Positions 47,907 through 57,919 are shown, counted from the first letter of the stretch. The stretch: 64,000 nucleotides of DNA from Bacteroidales bacterium (GCA_022865305.1 JALHSP010000147.1:186001-250000); one strand, 5' to 3'. Numbers and translations are program-made. The notes: generated by a model not told the origin, from the letters alone.

Positions 47907-49094
47907 ATGAAAAAATTAATTCTTGCCATTTCAATAATATTGCTGAACGGATCATTTAATCTTTTCGCCCAGCAGGTCCCTGAAACAGAAATATTTCTGC
48001 TCACGTGTTCTCCTGGCACAGCAACTTACTCAATATATGGACACAGTGCTTTGAGAATTGTTATTCCGGAGCAAAACAGTGACCTCGTTTACAACTGGGG
48101 TGTGTTTGATTTCAGCACACCAAACTTTGCATGGAAATTTGCTAAAGGCAGACTTGAGTACATGCTTGGAGTATATTCTTATAAAAAGTTCTTACAGGAA
48201 TACTTTATGGAACAAAGGTCTGTCTACCTGCAGAAAATAAATCTCGAAATACCTGAAAAAGAGTTGTTAATCAGATTAATAAGTGAAAATCTTAAACCTG
48301 AGAATATTAAATACAGGTATGATTTCTTTTATGATAATTGTTCCACACGTATAAGGGATATCCTTGAAAAAAGTGTAGGGGGAAAGCTTTTTTACCCTCC
48401 TGATGAAAGAAAAGGCATCCCGACATTCAGAGATAAGATCGGTGAATACCAGAGTCCCTATCCCTGGCTGAAACTTGGAGTAGATCTTTTAGTAGGTACG
48501 CCGGGTGACAAAAAGGCTTCGTTCAGAGACAGGATGTTCCTTCCGATTGACATGCAGAAAGGATTATCTGAAGCTCTTATTAGCCGTGATGGGAAGATGA
48601 TCCCGATGCTCAGTAATCCGGAAACTGTTCTTGAATTTGATCCCCCGGTAATAAAGCAAAAGCTCTATACTTCTCCGATTTTTATTTTCTCTTTACTTCT
48701 TGTAGTTATTATCCTGTTTTCAGCCTTCTATAGAAATAAAACTGCGAATAAGGTGCTCGATATTATGATCTTCGTAATTTTTTCAGTTCTGGCGCTTTTA
48801 ATGATATTCTTTAATTTCTTTAGTGATCATCCCCAGCTTAAATGGAACCTGAATATAATATGGCTAAATCCATTTATTATTCTGTGTCTTGCAAGCGTAG
48901 TGTTGAACAGGGACTGGCATGTCTGGTTCAGGATTGTATTCTTTATGGCTTTGCTTTTGACAGTTATCCTGTTGATTTTTCCTGGTGCATTCAATAATGC
49001 TTTCATACCCCTGTTACTGATACTTCTTTTAAGAAGCGCCGCCAGAGCTGGATTTAGTTGGAATCCACTGTCAGTACACACTGACCAAAGCTGA
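47907..49094 (+). CDS. DUF4105 protein with C-terminal membrane region
   Basis: The 395-residue protein has a signal peptide (LFAQQ) and an N-terminal DUF4105 domain (Lnb N-terminal periplasmic type; about 28-225): SPGTATYSIYGHSALRI, NWGVFDFSTPNF and DFFYDNCSTRIRD, with the His and Cys that suggest an NlpC/P60-like fold. Five membrane helices follow (about 255-375). These proteins are common and envelope-associated in Bacteroidota, with unknown function. A separate transcription unit. Confidence 0.88.
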   Translation: MKKLILAISIILLNGSFNLFAQQVPETEIFLLTCSPGTATYSIYGHSALRIVIPEQNSDLVYNWGVFDFSTPNFAWKFAKGRLEYMLGVYSYKKFLQEYFMEQRSVYLQKINLEIPEKELLIRLISENLKPENIKYRYDFFYDNCSTRIRDILEKSVGGKLFYPPDERKGIPTFRDKIGEYQSPYPWLKLGVDLLVGTPGDKKASFRDRMFLPIDMQKGLSEALISRDGKMIPMLSNPETVLEFDPPVIKQKLYTSPIFIFSLLLVVIILFSAFYRNKTANKVLDIMIFVIFSVLALLMIFFNFFSDHPQLKWNLNIIWLNPFIILCLASVVLNRDWHVWFRIVFFMALLLTVILLIFPGAFNNAFIPLLLILLLRSAARAGFSWNPLSVHTDQS

Positions 49095-49203
49095 ATTTAA
49101 CACAACTTTAACACTTGTTAACACCCCTTTATTAATTTTGCGATTTCTTTTGTGTACTTTATTTTCAGAGAGAAATCTGAAGGTATTTATTTCCTCATTT
49201 AAT

Positions 49204-49211
49204 TATATTTG
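49204..49211 (+). promoter_or_regulatory. Candidate -7 element for the moxR-bat operon
   Basis: TATATTTG matches TAnnTTTG and lies 20 bases before the ATG at 49232, implying a very short leader. A second match, TAATTTTG, lies at 49133-49140. Confidence 0.45.
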
Positions 49212-49231
49212 CAACTTAAAATTTTAAAACC

Positions 49232-50227
49232 ATGGAGCAAACTGCAGATATCAGAATTCTGAATGAAAAAATTGAAAAAGAGAGCGCTTTTGTTGATATC
49301 ATCAGGATGGAAATGAATAAAGTGATTGTAGGTCAGAAGCACCTGATTGACAGTCTGATGATAGGACTTCTTGCCAATGGTCACATTTTGCTTGAAGGAG
49401 TTCCGGGGCTCGCAAAAACACTTGCAATTAAATCGCTGGCATCAATAATAGATGCAAAGTTCAGCAGGATCCAGTTCACTCCTGATCTTCTGCCTGCTGA
49501 CCTGATCGGGACAATGATTTATAGTCAGAAAAAGGAGGAGTTCATAGTGAAAAAAGGACCTGTATTTGCGAATTTCATACTTGCTGATGAGATAAACCGT
49601 TCTCCTGCAAAAGTGCAAAGCGCCCTGCTGGAAGCCATGCAGGAAAGGCAGATCACAATTGGTGAATCGACATACAGGCTTGATGAACCTTTCCTGGTTC
49701 TTGCTACCCAGAATCCGATAGAGCAGGAGGGAACTTATCCTCTCCCCGAAGCACAGGTTGACAGATTCATGTTAAAAGTTCTGATCGATTATCCATCAAT
49801 GGATGAAGAAAAACTTATAATCAGGGAGAACCTTGCAAAAGAATTTCCCGGAACCAGCAAGGTTTTGAAACCATCAGATATTACCAGGGCAAGAGAAATA
49901 GTAAGAGAAGTATATATGGATGAAAAGATCGAGAACTATATTCTGAATATAGTCTTTGCCAGCCGTAATCCTGAAAAGTACGGTCTTCCTGCATTCACCA
50001 ATATGATATCGTACGGAGCATCCCCGCGTGCTTCAATATATCTCTCACTCGCTGCAAAAGCTTTTGCATTCATACGCAGAAGAGGATATGTCATACCTGA
50101 AGATGTTAGAACAATATGTTCTGATGTAATGCGACACAGAATAGGTCTTACCTATGAAGCTGAAGCAGAAAACATTAATCAGGACAAAATAATTTCTGAA
50201 ATCCTGAATGTTGTTGAAGTACCATAG
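49232..50227 (+). CDS. moxR: MoxR-family AAA+ ATPase
   Basis: The 331-residue protein has Walker A GVPGLAKT (residues 56-63), Walker B FILADEINRSPAK and the sensor region LATQNPIEQEGTYPLPEAQVDRFM, all typical of MoxR. It is a cytoplasmic chaperone-like ATPase that usually acts with von Willebrand factor A proteins. It heads a long co-oriented operon with DUF58 and Bat proteins. The 134-residue envelope gene follows after 10 bases. Confidence 0.95.
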   Translation: MEQTADIRILNEKIEKESAFVDIIRMEMNKVIVGQKHLIDSLMIGLLANGHILLEGVPGLAKTLAIKSLASIIDAKFSRIQFTPDLLPADLIGTMIYSQKKEEFIVKKGPVFANFILADEINRSPAKVQSALLEAMQERQITIGESTYRLDEPFLVLATQNPIEQEGTYPLPEAQVDRFMLKVLIDYPSMDEEKLIIRENLAKEFPGTSKVLKPSDITRAREIVREVYMDEKIENYILNIVFASRNPEKYGLPAFTNMISYGASPRASIYLSLAAKAFAFIRRRGYVIPEDVRTICSDVMRHRIGLTYEAEAENINQDKIISEILNVVEVP

Positions 50228-50237
50228 AAAAAACCTC

Positions 50238-50642
50238 ATGAAAAGTTTTACGCTAGCTGCAATTTTTATAATAACAAATATGATTGCTTCCGGTCAGAAC
50301 CTTATCGGATATGACAGCAGGGAGATAAAAAAATATATGAAAGAGAATTGTAAGGATATGAATATTAATGATGTAAGAAATACCAGATTTAAATATCTTA
50401 AATACTCCGATAATTATGACAATCAGACGGTTTTATTCTTTTTATCCACTGACTCTGTCTGTAAAAGTGTAAGACAGATTTGCGATTTGAGCCTTAAACC
50501 TCAAAAAGTGAAAGAATTTAATTCAATATATAATAAGGTTGGTGAAAACAGCTGGATTGAAACCAGAAATAAAAAGGACTACCTCGTTGTGATAAGGGAA
50601 GAGGAATGGACATTCATTGTTACTATAGAACCTGCAAAATAA
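50238..50642 (+). CDS. Small exported protein inside the bat operon
   Basis: The start is ATG 50238 (MKSFTLAAIFI), not the upstream alternative that overlaps moxR. This gives 134 residues with a signal peptide (ending MIASGQ) and a mixed alpha/beta mature part (IKKYMKENCKDMNINDV; KKDYLVVIREEEWTFIVTI). I recognise no family. It lies between moxR and the DUF58 gene, an insertion not usual for Bat operons, and 10 bases separate it from each. It may modulate the Bat complex, but that is only from position. Confidence 0.7.
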   Translation: MKSFTLAAIFIITNMIASGQNLIGYDSREIKKYMKENCKDMNINDVRNTRFKYLKYSDNYDNQTVLFFLSTDSVCKSVRQICDLSLKPQKVKEFNSIYNKVGENSWIETRNKKDYLVVIREEEWTFIVTIEPAK

Positions 50643-50652
50643 TTCATGCAAA

Positions 50653-51516
50653 GTGGAAGCTACGGAATTAATAAAGAAAGTCCGCAGAATAGAAATAAAA
50701 ACAAGAGGATTGACCCGGCATATATTTGCCGGTCAGTATCATAGTGCTTTCAAGGGTCGGGGAATCGCTTTCAGTGAGGTCAGGGAATATATTTATGGCG
50801 ATGACATAAGAAGTATTGACTGGAATGTCACTGCACGGTTTAACCATCCTTATGTCAAGGTTTTTGAAGAGGAAAGGGAACTCACGGTTGTGTTGCTTAT
50901 TGATGTCAGCGGTTCGGGTAACTTCGGGACGACTGTCAGCTTTAAGCGGGATGTTATGACTGAGATTGCAGCAGTGCTTTCATTTTCTGCTATATTTAAC
51001 AATGACAAGATCGGTGTTATATTCTTTTCCGATAAAGTAGAGAAATTTATCCCCCCAAAAAAAGGAAGGAAACATATTCTCAGAATAATCAGGGAACTTC
51101 TTGATTTCACTTCAGAAAGCCGGAAAACTAACCTGAATGTACCATTGCAATTTCTGACAAATGCTATCAAAAAGAGATGTACAGCTTTTATCATTTCCGA
51201 TTTTATTGCCCCGGATTTTGAGGATGCGTTGCGCATTGCATCAAAAAAGCATGATATCGCGGCGTTGAAAGTATTTGATCCTGTAGAAACATCAATCCCG
51301 AATATCGGACTGATTAAAATATCAGATTCGGAAACCGGAGCTGAAAAATGGATTGATACTTCGACAAAGTCATCCAGAAAAGCGTACGAGCAATGGTGGA
51401 GAGAACATACGGGAATTATAAAAGATATTTTTAAAAGATGCGGGGTGGATGCAGCCTGTTTCAGTACGGGTGAAGATTATGTAAAACCTCTCATTAACCT
51501 GTTCAAGACCAGATAA
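50653..51516 (+). CDS. DUF58 protein of the bat operon
   Basis: The 287-residue protein begins at GTG 50653. It shows the DUF58 block YIYGDDIRSIDWNVTARF and a von Willebrand A-like fold with the degenerate metal site LLIDVSGSGNF. DUF58 proteins are regular partners of MoxR ATPases. The gene is followed 5 bases later by the next member of the operon. The protein is cytoplasmic, without membrane segments; the exact role is unresolved in the family. Confidence 0.92.
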   Translation: MEATELIKKVRRIEIKTRGLTRHIFAGQYHSAFKGRGIAFSEVREYIYGDDIRSIDWNVTARFNHPYVKVFEEERELTVVLLIDVSGSGNFGTTVSFKRDVMTEIAAVLSFSAIFNNDKIGVIFFSDKVEKFIPPKKGRKHILRIIRELLDFTSESRKTNLNVPLQFLTNAIKKRCTAFIISDFIAPDFEDALRIASKKHDIAALKVFDPVETSIPNIGLIKISDSETGAEKWIDTSTKSSRKAYEQWWREHTGIIKDIFKRCGVDAACFSTGEDYVKPLINLFKTR

Positions 51517-51521
51517 CTTAT

Positions 51522-52502
51522 ATGAAGAGTCTTCCTGTTCAGATATTAATGATTGTTGCATTTTCCTTACCGGCAAAGGGACAGGATGTAAAAGTTACAG
51601 CTGGTTTTGATTCATCAAGAATCTATATCGGCGATCAGATTCATTTTACCGTCACAGTTGAACAACCTTCTGACCTTGTTGTTGCACTTCCGGTACTGAA
51701 GGATACTTTGTGCAGGAACATAGAAATACTTTCAGGCAGCGAGATTGACAGTTCTCTTGTTGGTGATAACAGAATCAGAATTACCAGTAGATATCTGATA
51801 ACTTCTTTTGATTCTGGCTTTTATCATGTGCCACCGGTCTTCGCGGAAATAAAAAATGAAAATGGAATCAAACGGTTTTATTCTGAATACTCACTTCTCG
51901 AGGTAATGAGAGTTATGATTGCTCCTGCAGATACTACAGCAAAGATCTATGATATTATTGAACCATATCGCGCACCGGTTACATTAGGGGAGGTGCTCCC
52001 CTGGATTTTTCTTGCGGTAATTGCGGTTGCTGCAGCCTGGTTTCTTGCTAAATTATTTCGTAAACTGATAAAAAAACGAACAGGAAAAGAACCAGTTATC
52101 AACCCTGATCCGGCTCATGTTATTGCCTTCAGGGACTTAGAAAAGTTAAGAGAAGAAAAACTCTGGCAAAAAGGTGAAATTAAACAATATTATTCAAGGC
52201 TGACAGAAATAATCCGTCAGTATCTGGAGAACAGGTTCGGGGTCTTTTCTCTTGAACTTACCACCTCAGAAACCCTGGATGCACTTATCAGAACAGGTTT
52301 TAAAAAAGATAATTCATACGCAAAACTCAAATCAGTACTGACAGGTTCAGACCTTGTGAAATTTGCCAGGTATAAACCTGAGCCGTCAGAGAATGAATTG
52401 CACTTTGAAGATTCCTGGGAATTTGTACTTACTACTAAAAAACAGGATGAGATAACCGAACCTGTTAATAAGAAAGATACAGAGAAGGAGGAAACCGTAT
52501 GA
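51522..52502 (+). CDS. Membrane protein of the bat operon, BatD/DUF4381-like
   Basis: The 326-residue protein has a signal peptide (LPAKGQ), a periplasmic beta domain (about 20-140; FDSSRIYIGDQIHFTVTVEQP), one membrane helix (about 158-178) and a cytoplasmic helical tail (about 190-325; EIKQYYSRLTEIIRQYLENRF). This matches short BatD/DUF4381-type proteins found between DUF58 and BatA genes. Its stop shares bases with the batA start (ATGA). Confidence 0.82.
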   Translation: MKSLPVQILMIVAFSLPAKGQDVKVTAGFDSSRIYIGDQIHFTVTVEQPSDLVVALPVLKDTLCRNIEILSGSEIDSSLVGDNRIRITSRYLITSFDSGFYHVPPVFAEIKNENGIKRFYSEYSLLEVMRVMIAPADTTAKIYDIIEPYRAPVTLGEVLPWIFLAVIAVAAAWFLAKLFRKLIKKRTGKEPVINPDPAHVIAFRDLEKLREEKLWQKGEIKQYYSRLTEIIRQYLENRFGVFSLELTTSETLDALIRTGFKKDNSYAKLKSVLTGSDLVKFARYKPEPSENELHFEDSWEFVLTTKKQDEITEPVNKKDTEKEETV

Positions 52503-53491
52503 CAGTAATTAAATTTGCTGAACCGCTTTTTCTTTATCTCCTGGTCATTGTTGCAGGAATGATAGCTTTTTATGTTCTGAAACAACAAAAGACAAATGCA
52601 TCATTGCAAATGCCGGGATTGCAGGCATTTGGCAACACAGGAAATACCTTCCGCAACTACCTCAGACATATCCTTTTTGCCTTACGCACAATTGCAGTAA
52701 CACTTCTTATTATTGTACTGGCACGTCCTCAGAAGACAGATATTTTCCAGGACGTTACAACCGAAGGAATTGATATAGTACTGATACTCGATATCTCAGG
52801 CAGTATGCTTGCCCGCGATTTCAAGCCTGACAGGCTTGAAGCATCAAAAAATGTTGCAACCGAATTTATCTCAGGCAGACCATATGACCGAATGGGACTT
52901 GTGGTTTTCAGTGGCGAAAGTTTCACCCAATGTCCTCTGACGACAGATCATGCAGTCCTGATAAACCTGATGCGTGAGATTCAGAGCGGAATGATTGAAG
53001 ACGGAACAGCAATCGGGATGGGGCTGGCAACAGCAATTAACAGAATAAAAGATTCCGATTCGAAAAGCAAAGTAATAATTCTGCTGACAGATGGCATTAA
53101 TAACAGGGGCGAGATAGCCCCTGCAACTGCTGCAGATATCGCAAAGACATTTGGTATTAGAGTTTATACAATTGGCGTTGGAACACAGGGTATGGCTCCC
53201 TATCCCGTTCAAACGGCTTTTGGAATCCAATACCAGAATATGCCGGTGGAAATCGATGAGGCAATTCTTAAAGAAATTGCAGAAAAAACCGGCGGAAAGT
53301 ACTTCAGGGCAACAGACAATACCAAACTGGTCCAGGTTTACAGTGAAATCGATAAACTGGAAAAATCAAAAATTGATGTAAGGCAATTTACCAGGAAGGA
53401 AGAAAAATACCTTCTTCCTGCAATTATTGCCTTCAGTTTGCTGGTCCTTGAAGTTTTGCTCAGGCTTACAATATACCGAAACCTCACCTAA
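52499..53491 (+). CDS. batA: BatA, von Willebrand factor A protein
   Basis: The 330-residue protein has two N-terminal membrane helices (about 10-25 and 58-76), a von Willebrand A domain with a complete MIDAS site (LILDISGSML, then a Thr and Asp downstream in LLTDGINNRG) and a C-terminal membrane helix (about 305-322). BatA was first linked to aerotolerance in Bacteroides fragilis and to oxidative or envelope stress in related bacteria. It overlaps the gene before it and is 12 bases from batB. Confidence 0.95.
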   Translation: MTVIKFAEPLFLYLLVIVAGMIAFYVLKQQKTNASLQMPGLQAFGNTGNTFRNYLRHILFALRTIAVTLLIIVLARPQKTDIFQDVTTEGIDIVLILDISGSMLARDFKPDRLEASKNVATEFISGRPYDRMGLVVFSGESFTQCPLTTDHAVLINLMREIQSGMIEDGTAIGMGLATAINRIKDSDSKSKVIILLTDGINNRGEIAPATAADIAKTFGIRVYTIGVGTQGMAPYPVQTAFGIQYQNMPVEIDEAILKEIAEKTGGKYFRATDNTKLVQVYSEIDKLEKSKIDVRQFTRKEEKYLLPAIIAFSLLVLEVLLRLTIYRNLT

Positions 53492-53503
53492 ATCGAGACG
53501 ACA

Positions 53504-54544
53504 ATGCAGTTATTCAGATTTGCATATCCCGATTTCCTGTACCTGTTTCTTTTGCTTCCGGTTATGGTTTTATTGTGGGTCTTAAATGAAGCAAGAAAAC
53601 GGAAAGCATTGAAACGGTTTGGCGATACCATGCTTGTTAACAGATTGCTTCCTGAACGCTCGACAATAAGACCCTCCGTTAAATTTATCATTCAGATCCT
53701 TGCATTATCAGCGTGTATCATCATTCTTGCAAGACCACAATTCGGTTCAAAACTTGAAGAAGTGAAAAAGCAGGGTGTGGAGGTAATAATAGCTCTTGAT
53801 GTCAGCAATTCAATGCTCGCAGAAGATATCCAGCCAAACAGGCTTACAAGGGCAAAACAGGCACTGACAAGGCTTATCGATAATCTCTATAACGACAAAA
53901 TAGGATTAATTGTATTTGCCGGCGATGCATATACACAGATCCCGATAACAACTGATTACATATCTGCAAAAATGTTCCTGTCAACAATTAATCCGGATAT
54001 GGTACCTAAACAAGGTACAGCCATTGGTGCTGCTATTGATTTGGGAATGAGGTCATTCAGTCCAGGTGAAGGTAAAAGCAAGGCAATGATAATCATCACA
54101 GACGGAGAAAATCACGAAGATGATCCTGTTGCAAAAGCTTCTGAGGCTTCTAAAAATGGAATCGTTGTCCATACTATAGGAATAGGATCATCCGAAGGAG
54201 TTCCTGTACCAGTGCTTGTAAATGGCAAGAAAGATTTTCTGAAAGACGCCGACGGGAATACAGTAATTACAAAACTGGATGAAGAAATACTTAAAAAGAC
54301 TGCAATCAGTGCAAATGGCAATTATGTGAAAGCCAGCAATACCAATTTAGGACTTGACGAGATCTTTAATGAGATTAAAAAAATGAAAAACCAGGAGTTG
54401 GAAAGTACAATGTACACCGAATACAATGATCAATTCCAGATTTTTGCTGCAATTGCTTTGTTTTTGCTGGTTATTGACTTCATTATTATGGATAGAAAAA
54501 ACAGGAAACTCGCAAAGATAAAATTGTTTAAATTCAGAATTTAA
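53504..54544 (+). CDS. batB: BatB, von Willebrand factor A protein
   Basis: The 346-residue paralogue of BatA has the same layout: two N-terminal membrane helices, a von Willebrand A domain with MIDAS-like IALDVSNSML and ITDGENHED, and a C-terminal helix (about 312-330). BatA and BatB are thought to form a membrane complex with BatC. The spacing and order match Bacteroidota bat operons. Confidence 0.95.
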   Translation: MQLFRFAYPDFLYLFLLLPVMVLLWVLNEARKRKALKRFGDTMLVNRLLPERSTIRPSVKFIIQILALSACIIILARPQFGSKLEEVKKQGVEVIIALDVSNSMLAEDIQPNRLTRAKQALTRLIDNLYNDKIGLIVFAGDAYTQIPITTDYISAKMFLSTINPDMVPKQGTAIGAAIDLGMRSFSPGEGKSKAMIIITDGENHEDDPVAKASEASKNGIVVHTIGIGSSEGVPVPVLVNGKKDFLKDADGNTVITKLDEEILKKTAISANGNYVKASNTNLGLDEIFNEIKKMKNQELESTMYTEYNDQFQIFAAIALFLLVIDFIIMDRKNRKLAKIKLFKFRI

Positions 54545-54562
54545 TAAAATACTAATAATCAG

Positions 54563-55294
54563 ATGTTCAGAAAAACCATATATATGGAAAAACAATCTGC
54601 ATCCAAAATCCTGATTACTGTCATATTTCTTGCTTTAGCTGAAATTATCAATGCACAGAGTGATAAAAAGTTTATAAGACAGGGTAACAGGGAGTATGAG
54701 AAAGATAAATATTCCGAGGCTGAGACCTCCTACAGAAGGGCTATTGACAAAAATAAAGGATCTGCCGATGCAGTGTTTAATATCGGAGATGCATTATATA
54801 AGCAGAATAAATTTGATGACGCAGGAAAGCAATTTGTTGATAATCATTATCTTATTGAAGACAAAGAAAAGAAATCCGCCAGTTTGTATAACCTGGGGAA
54901 CTCCTTGTTGATGGCAAATAAGGTTCAGGAGAGTATTGAAGCATTTAAAGGGTCTCTTAAACTTAATCCTTCAAACATGGAAGCAAAATATAACCTTGCT
55001 TACGCTCAGGACCTTCTTAAACAGCAGCAACAAAAGAATCAGGAGCAACAGGATCAGAATAAGAATGGCCAGAATAAGGATCAGAACGAAAAGCAGGGAA
55101 ACAAGGATCAGGAGCAAAACCAGGATCAGAATAAAGAACAACAGCAGCAACAGCAGGAACAGCAGCAGGAAATATCTAAGGAAGATGCACAACGGTTGCT
55201 AAATGCGCTGGCAAATGATGAAAAAAATGTTCAGGAAAAAGTTAAACTCGCAAAAGCAATGAAAGCTAAGGTCAGAACAGTTAAAAACTGGTGA
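54563..55294 (+). CDS. batC: BatC, TPR protein with Gln-rich tail
   Basis: The protein has a signal segment (start at 54563, or ATG 54584 for MEKQSASK), three tetratricopeptide repeats (about 35-150; SEAETSYRRAIDKNKGSADAV and SIEAFKGSLKLNPSNMEAKYNLA) and a long Gln/Asn/Lys-rich low-complexity region (about 155-205). The terminal 35 residues (AQRLLNALANDEKNVQEKV) are the usual BatC end. It lies between batB and batD. Confidence 0.92.
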   Translation: MFRKTIYMEKQSASKILITVIFLALAEIINAQSDKKFIRQGNREYEKDKYSEAETSYRRAIDKNKGSADAVFNIGDALYKQNKFDDAGKQFVDNHYLIEDKEKKSASLYNLGNSLLMANKVQESIEAFKGSLKLNPSNMEAKYNLAYAQDLLKQQQQKNQEQQDQNKNGQNKDQNEKQGNKDQEQNQDQNKEQQQQQQEQQQEISKEDAQRLLNALANDEKNVQEKVKLAKAMKAKVRTVKNW

Positions 55295-55308
55295 TCTGAA
55301 TCAGAAAA

Positions 55309-57078
55309 ATGAAAAGAATAATATTATACAGCCTTTTTATTTTGTCATCGCTGACCATTTCAGCCCAGGATATCACGGTACAGGCTGAATATCCGTCAGT
55401 AGTTGTGGCTGGTCAGCAGTTTACCGTTGAGTGGACAGTAAATTCAGGAGGTGGTGAATTTTCCGCTCCTTCATTTGAAGGATTTTATAAACTAATGGAA
55501 CCACAGACTTCATACAGCTCCAATACTCAGATAATTAACGGGAAAATGTCACACCAGACATCTTACAGCTATGTTTATTATCTTCAGGCTGTTAAGGAAG
55601 GTAAATTTACTATTGCACCTGCTGTCTTTACCCTTAAGAATAAAACCTACGCTTCAGATTCGATGCGTATTGAAGTAATAAATAACAATACTCCACGTCA
55701 AAATGTTGAGGCCGGGAGCGATATTTTCCTTAATTTTTCACTTAACCGCAAAGAGGTCTATCTTGGTGAGCATATAGTTGCCACAGTTAAAATTTATACA
55801 AGAGTTAACCTTTCCGGAATAAATGAAATAAAGTACCCTCCGTTTACAGGTTTCCTCAAAGTAGATCTGGAAACACCTCCGCTTACATCACTTAAACAGG
55901 AAAATGTGAACGGGACTAATTACGGAACTGGTATCATTCAGCAGTTCCTGCTTTATCCCCAGGTAACCGGTGAGATCACTATTGATCCGGTTCAGATTTC
56001 TGTTTTGGTTCAGCAGAAGGTAGGTCAGGACAATTCATTTTTTGGAGATTTTTTTAACAATTACCAGACTATCCCAAAAGCAGTTATTAGTCAGGCTGTT
56101 AAGATAAATGTCAGGCAACTACCGGGTATTAAGCCTGACGATTTTTCCGGTGTTGTCGGGAAACTGGATCTTAATGCGACTGTCAGTAAAGATTCAGTTA
56201 ATGTAAATGACGCAGTCAATTTCAGGGTAACCATTTCGGGAAATGGAAACCTGAAGCTTGCAGCTGTTCCCGAACTAAAATTACCACCCGATGTTGAAAT
56301 ATATGATCCAAAAATTTCAGATGAAATCAGGAATGGAATTAACGGTTCCTCTGGTCAGAAAACGTTTGAATACCTTTTAATTCCACGTCATTATGGAGAT
56401 TTTACTATTCCTCCGGTTTCATATTCCTATTTTAATACCTCGAAAGGACAATATGAGAGATTGACAACTGATGAATTTCATTTCCATGCCAGAAAAGGAA
56501 CTGAGCAGAATACAGAAATTACAGTCTATGGCGGTGTTTCAAAAGAAGATGTCAAATATGTCGGGAAAGATATCCGGTTTATCAAATCAGATCCCGGAAG
56601 ACTTTTAAAATCATCAAATATTCTTTTATCAGGACGATCCTTTTACACTGCATATGCATCGGCATTGTTTGTGTTCCTGCTTGTACTTTTTATCAGGCGG
56701 GAACATATAAGGCGAAACGCTGATCTAAATGCTGTCAGAAACCGTAAAGCCGGTAAAGTTGCTGTGAAAAGACTTCACGAAGCATCAAAATGCCTTAACC
56801 ACGGACAGATCGACAGGTTTTATGAAGAGATATTAAAGGCTATATGGGGTTACCTGAGCGATAAACTGAATATTCCTGTATCAGAACTTACAAGAAATAA
56901 TGCCGTTAATGCTTTGACAGAAAAAGGTATTGACGAAGTAAAAATCAAAAATCTGACAGATATTCTTGATAATTGTGAATATGCCAGATTTGCTCCTGCT
57001 GCATCAGGCACAGAAGCTGCTGCTGTTTATGAAGGAGCATCTGAGTTTATCCGGTCCGTAGAAAATTCAATAGGGTAG
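55309..57078 (+). CDS. batD: BatD, large envelope protein
   Basis: The 589-residue protein has a signal peptide (LTISAQ), several periplasmic beta-sandwich repeats (about 20-400; SVVVAGQQFTVEWTVNSGGG, then FSLNRKEVYLGEHIVATVKIY), a membrane helix (about 443-463) and a cytoplasmic helical tail. The PF13584-type BatD layout is clear. BatD is needed for the aerotolerance phenotype in some Bacteroides strains. batE starts 3 bases after its stop. Confidence 0.95.
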   Translation: MKRIILYSLFILSSLTISAQDITVQAEYPSVVVAGQQFTVEWTVNSGGGEFSAPSFEGFYKLMEPQTSYSSNTQIINGKMSHQTSYSYVYYLQAVKEGKFTIAPAVFTLKNKTYASDSMRIEVINNNTPRQNVEAGSDIFLNFSLNRKEVYLGEHIVATVKIYTRVNLSGINEIKYPPFTGFLKVDLETPPLTSLKQENVNGTNYGTGIIQQFLLYPQVTGEITIDPVQISVLVQQKVGQDNSFFGDFFNNYQTIPKAVISQAVKINVRQLPGIKPDDFSGVVGKLDLNATVSKDSVNVNDAVNFRVTISGNGNLKLAAVPELKLPPDVEIYDPKISDEIRNGINGSSGQKTFEYLLIPRHYGDFTIPPVSYSYFNTSKGQYERLTTDEFHFHARKGTEQNTEITVYGGVSKEDVKYVGKDIRFIKSDPGRLLKSSNILLSGRSFYTAYASALFVFLLVLFIRREHIRRNADLNAVRNRKAGKVAVKRLHEASKCLNHGQIDRFYEEILKAIWGYLSDKLNIPVSELTRNNAVNALTEKGIDEVKIKNLTDILDNCEYARFAPAASGTEAAAVYEGASEFIRSVENSIG

Positions 57079-57081
57079 AAG

Positions 57082-57852
57082 ATGAATTACAGAGTATTTT
57101 ACATATCGGTTTTGTCAGCAATTCTTTTATTCCCCGGAACTGTCCTTCCGCAGGATACAAAAGATGATAAATTCAAAAAAGGAACAGAATATTTTTCTTC
57201 CGGTAGTTATAAGGAAGCGCTGGAACAGTGGATCGATATTTATAATACAGGCTATCGTTCCGCACAACTGGATTACAATATCGGGAATGCGTATTTTAAG
57301 CTGGATAACATCCCTGGGGCAATTTTATTTTATGAACGGGCATATATGCTTAATCCTGCTGTTGAAGATATAACTTATAATCTGAATATAGCGAGGACAC
57401 TTGTTGTGGATCGGTTTGAAGAAATCCCGGAGCTTTTCTTTGTTAAATGGTATAATTTCATGTCGCTGATTATGTCTGGAAACAGCTGGGCTAAGATCAG
57501 CATAGTTACATTTGTTCTCTGCCTTCTGTTCCTGTCACTATATTTTTACTCATCCAGATACAGGTACAAGGTTATTGGATTCTGGCTGGCAGTTTTTTTA
57601 CTTTTAGTGTCTGTCACCTCTTTTGCCCTCGCTGCCAGAAATAAATCACTTGTGCATGACAGCCATAAAGCGATTATATATAGCCCTTCAGTCAACGGTA
57701 AAAGTTCTCCTGACAACAGCGGGACTGACCTGTTTGTCCTTCATGAAGGAACAAAAGTAACTGTTGAAGATGAAGTAGGTGAATGGTACGAAATCAGGCT
57801 TTCTGACGGAAATAAAGGATGGATACCAGCAAATAGCCTTGAAATAATTTAA
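57082..57852 (+). CDS. batE: BatE, TPR and SH3-like protein
   Basis: The 256-residue protein has a signal peptide, two or three tetratricopeptide repeats (about 30-110; AQLDYNIGNAYFKLDNIPGAILFYERA), two membrane helices (about 140-180) and a C-terminal SH3b-like domain (about 195-256; LFVLHEGTKVTVEDEVGEWYEIRL and GNKGWIPANSLEII). This is the standard last gene of Bacteroidota bat operons; the operon appears to end here. Confidence 0.93.
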   Translation: MNYRVFYISVLSAILLFPGTVLPQDTKDDKFKKGTEYFSSGSYKEALEQWIDIYNTGYRSAQLDYNIGNAYFKLDNIPGAILFYERAYMLNPAVEDITYNLNIARTLVVDRFEEIPELFFVKWYNFMSLIMSGNSWAKISIVTFVLCLLFLSLYFYSSRYRYKVIGFWLAVFLLLVSVTSFALAARNKSLVHDSHKAIIYSPSVNGKSSPDNSGTDLFVLHEGTKVTVEDEVGEWYEIRLSDGNKGWIPANSLEII

Positions 57853-57919
57853 ACTGTCTGCAACTTATTTACTAATTTTAGGGTCAATTATAAGTTGGTA
57901 AAACTAAATAAAGCCGGTC

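Noticed and set aside
54971-55192. Leu/Ile-rich minus-strand frame opposite the batC Gln-rich region
   Set aside because: It is the antisense of the CAG/CAA/AAG-rich repeat and would not encode a real membrane protein.
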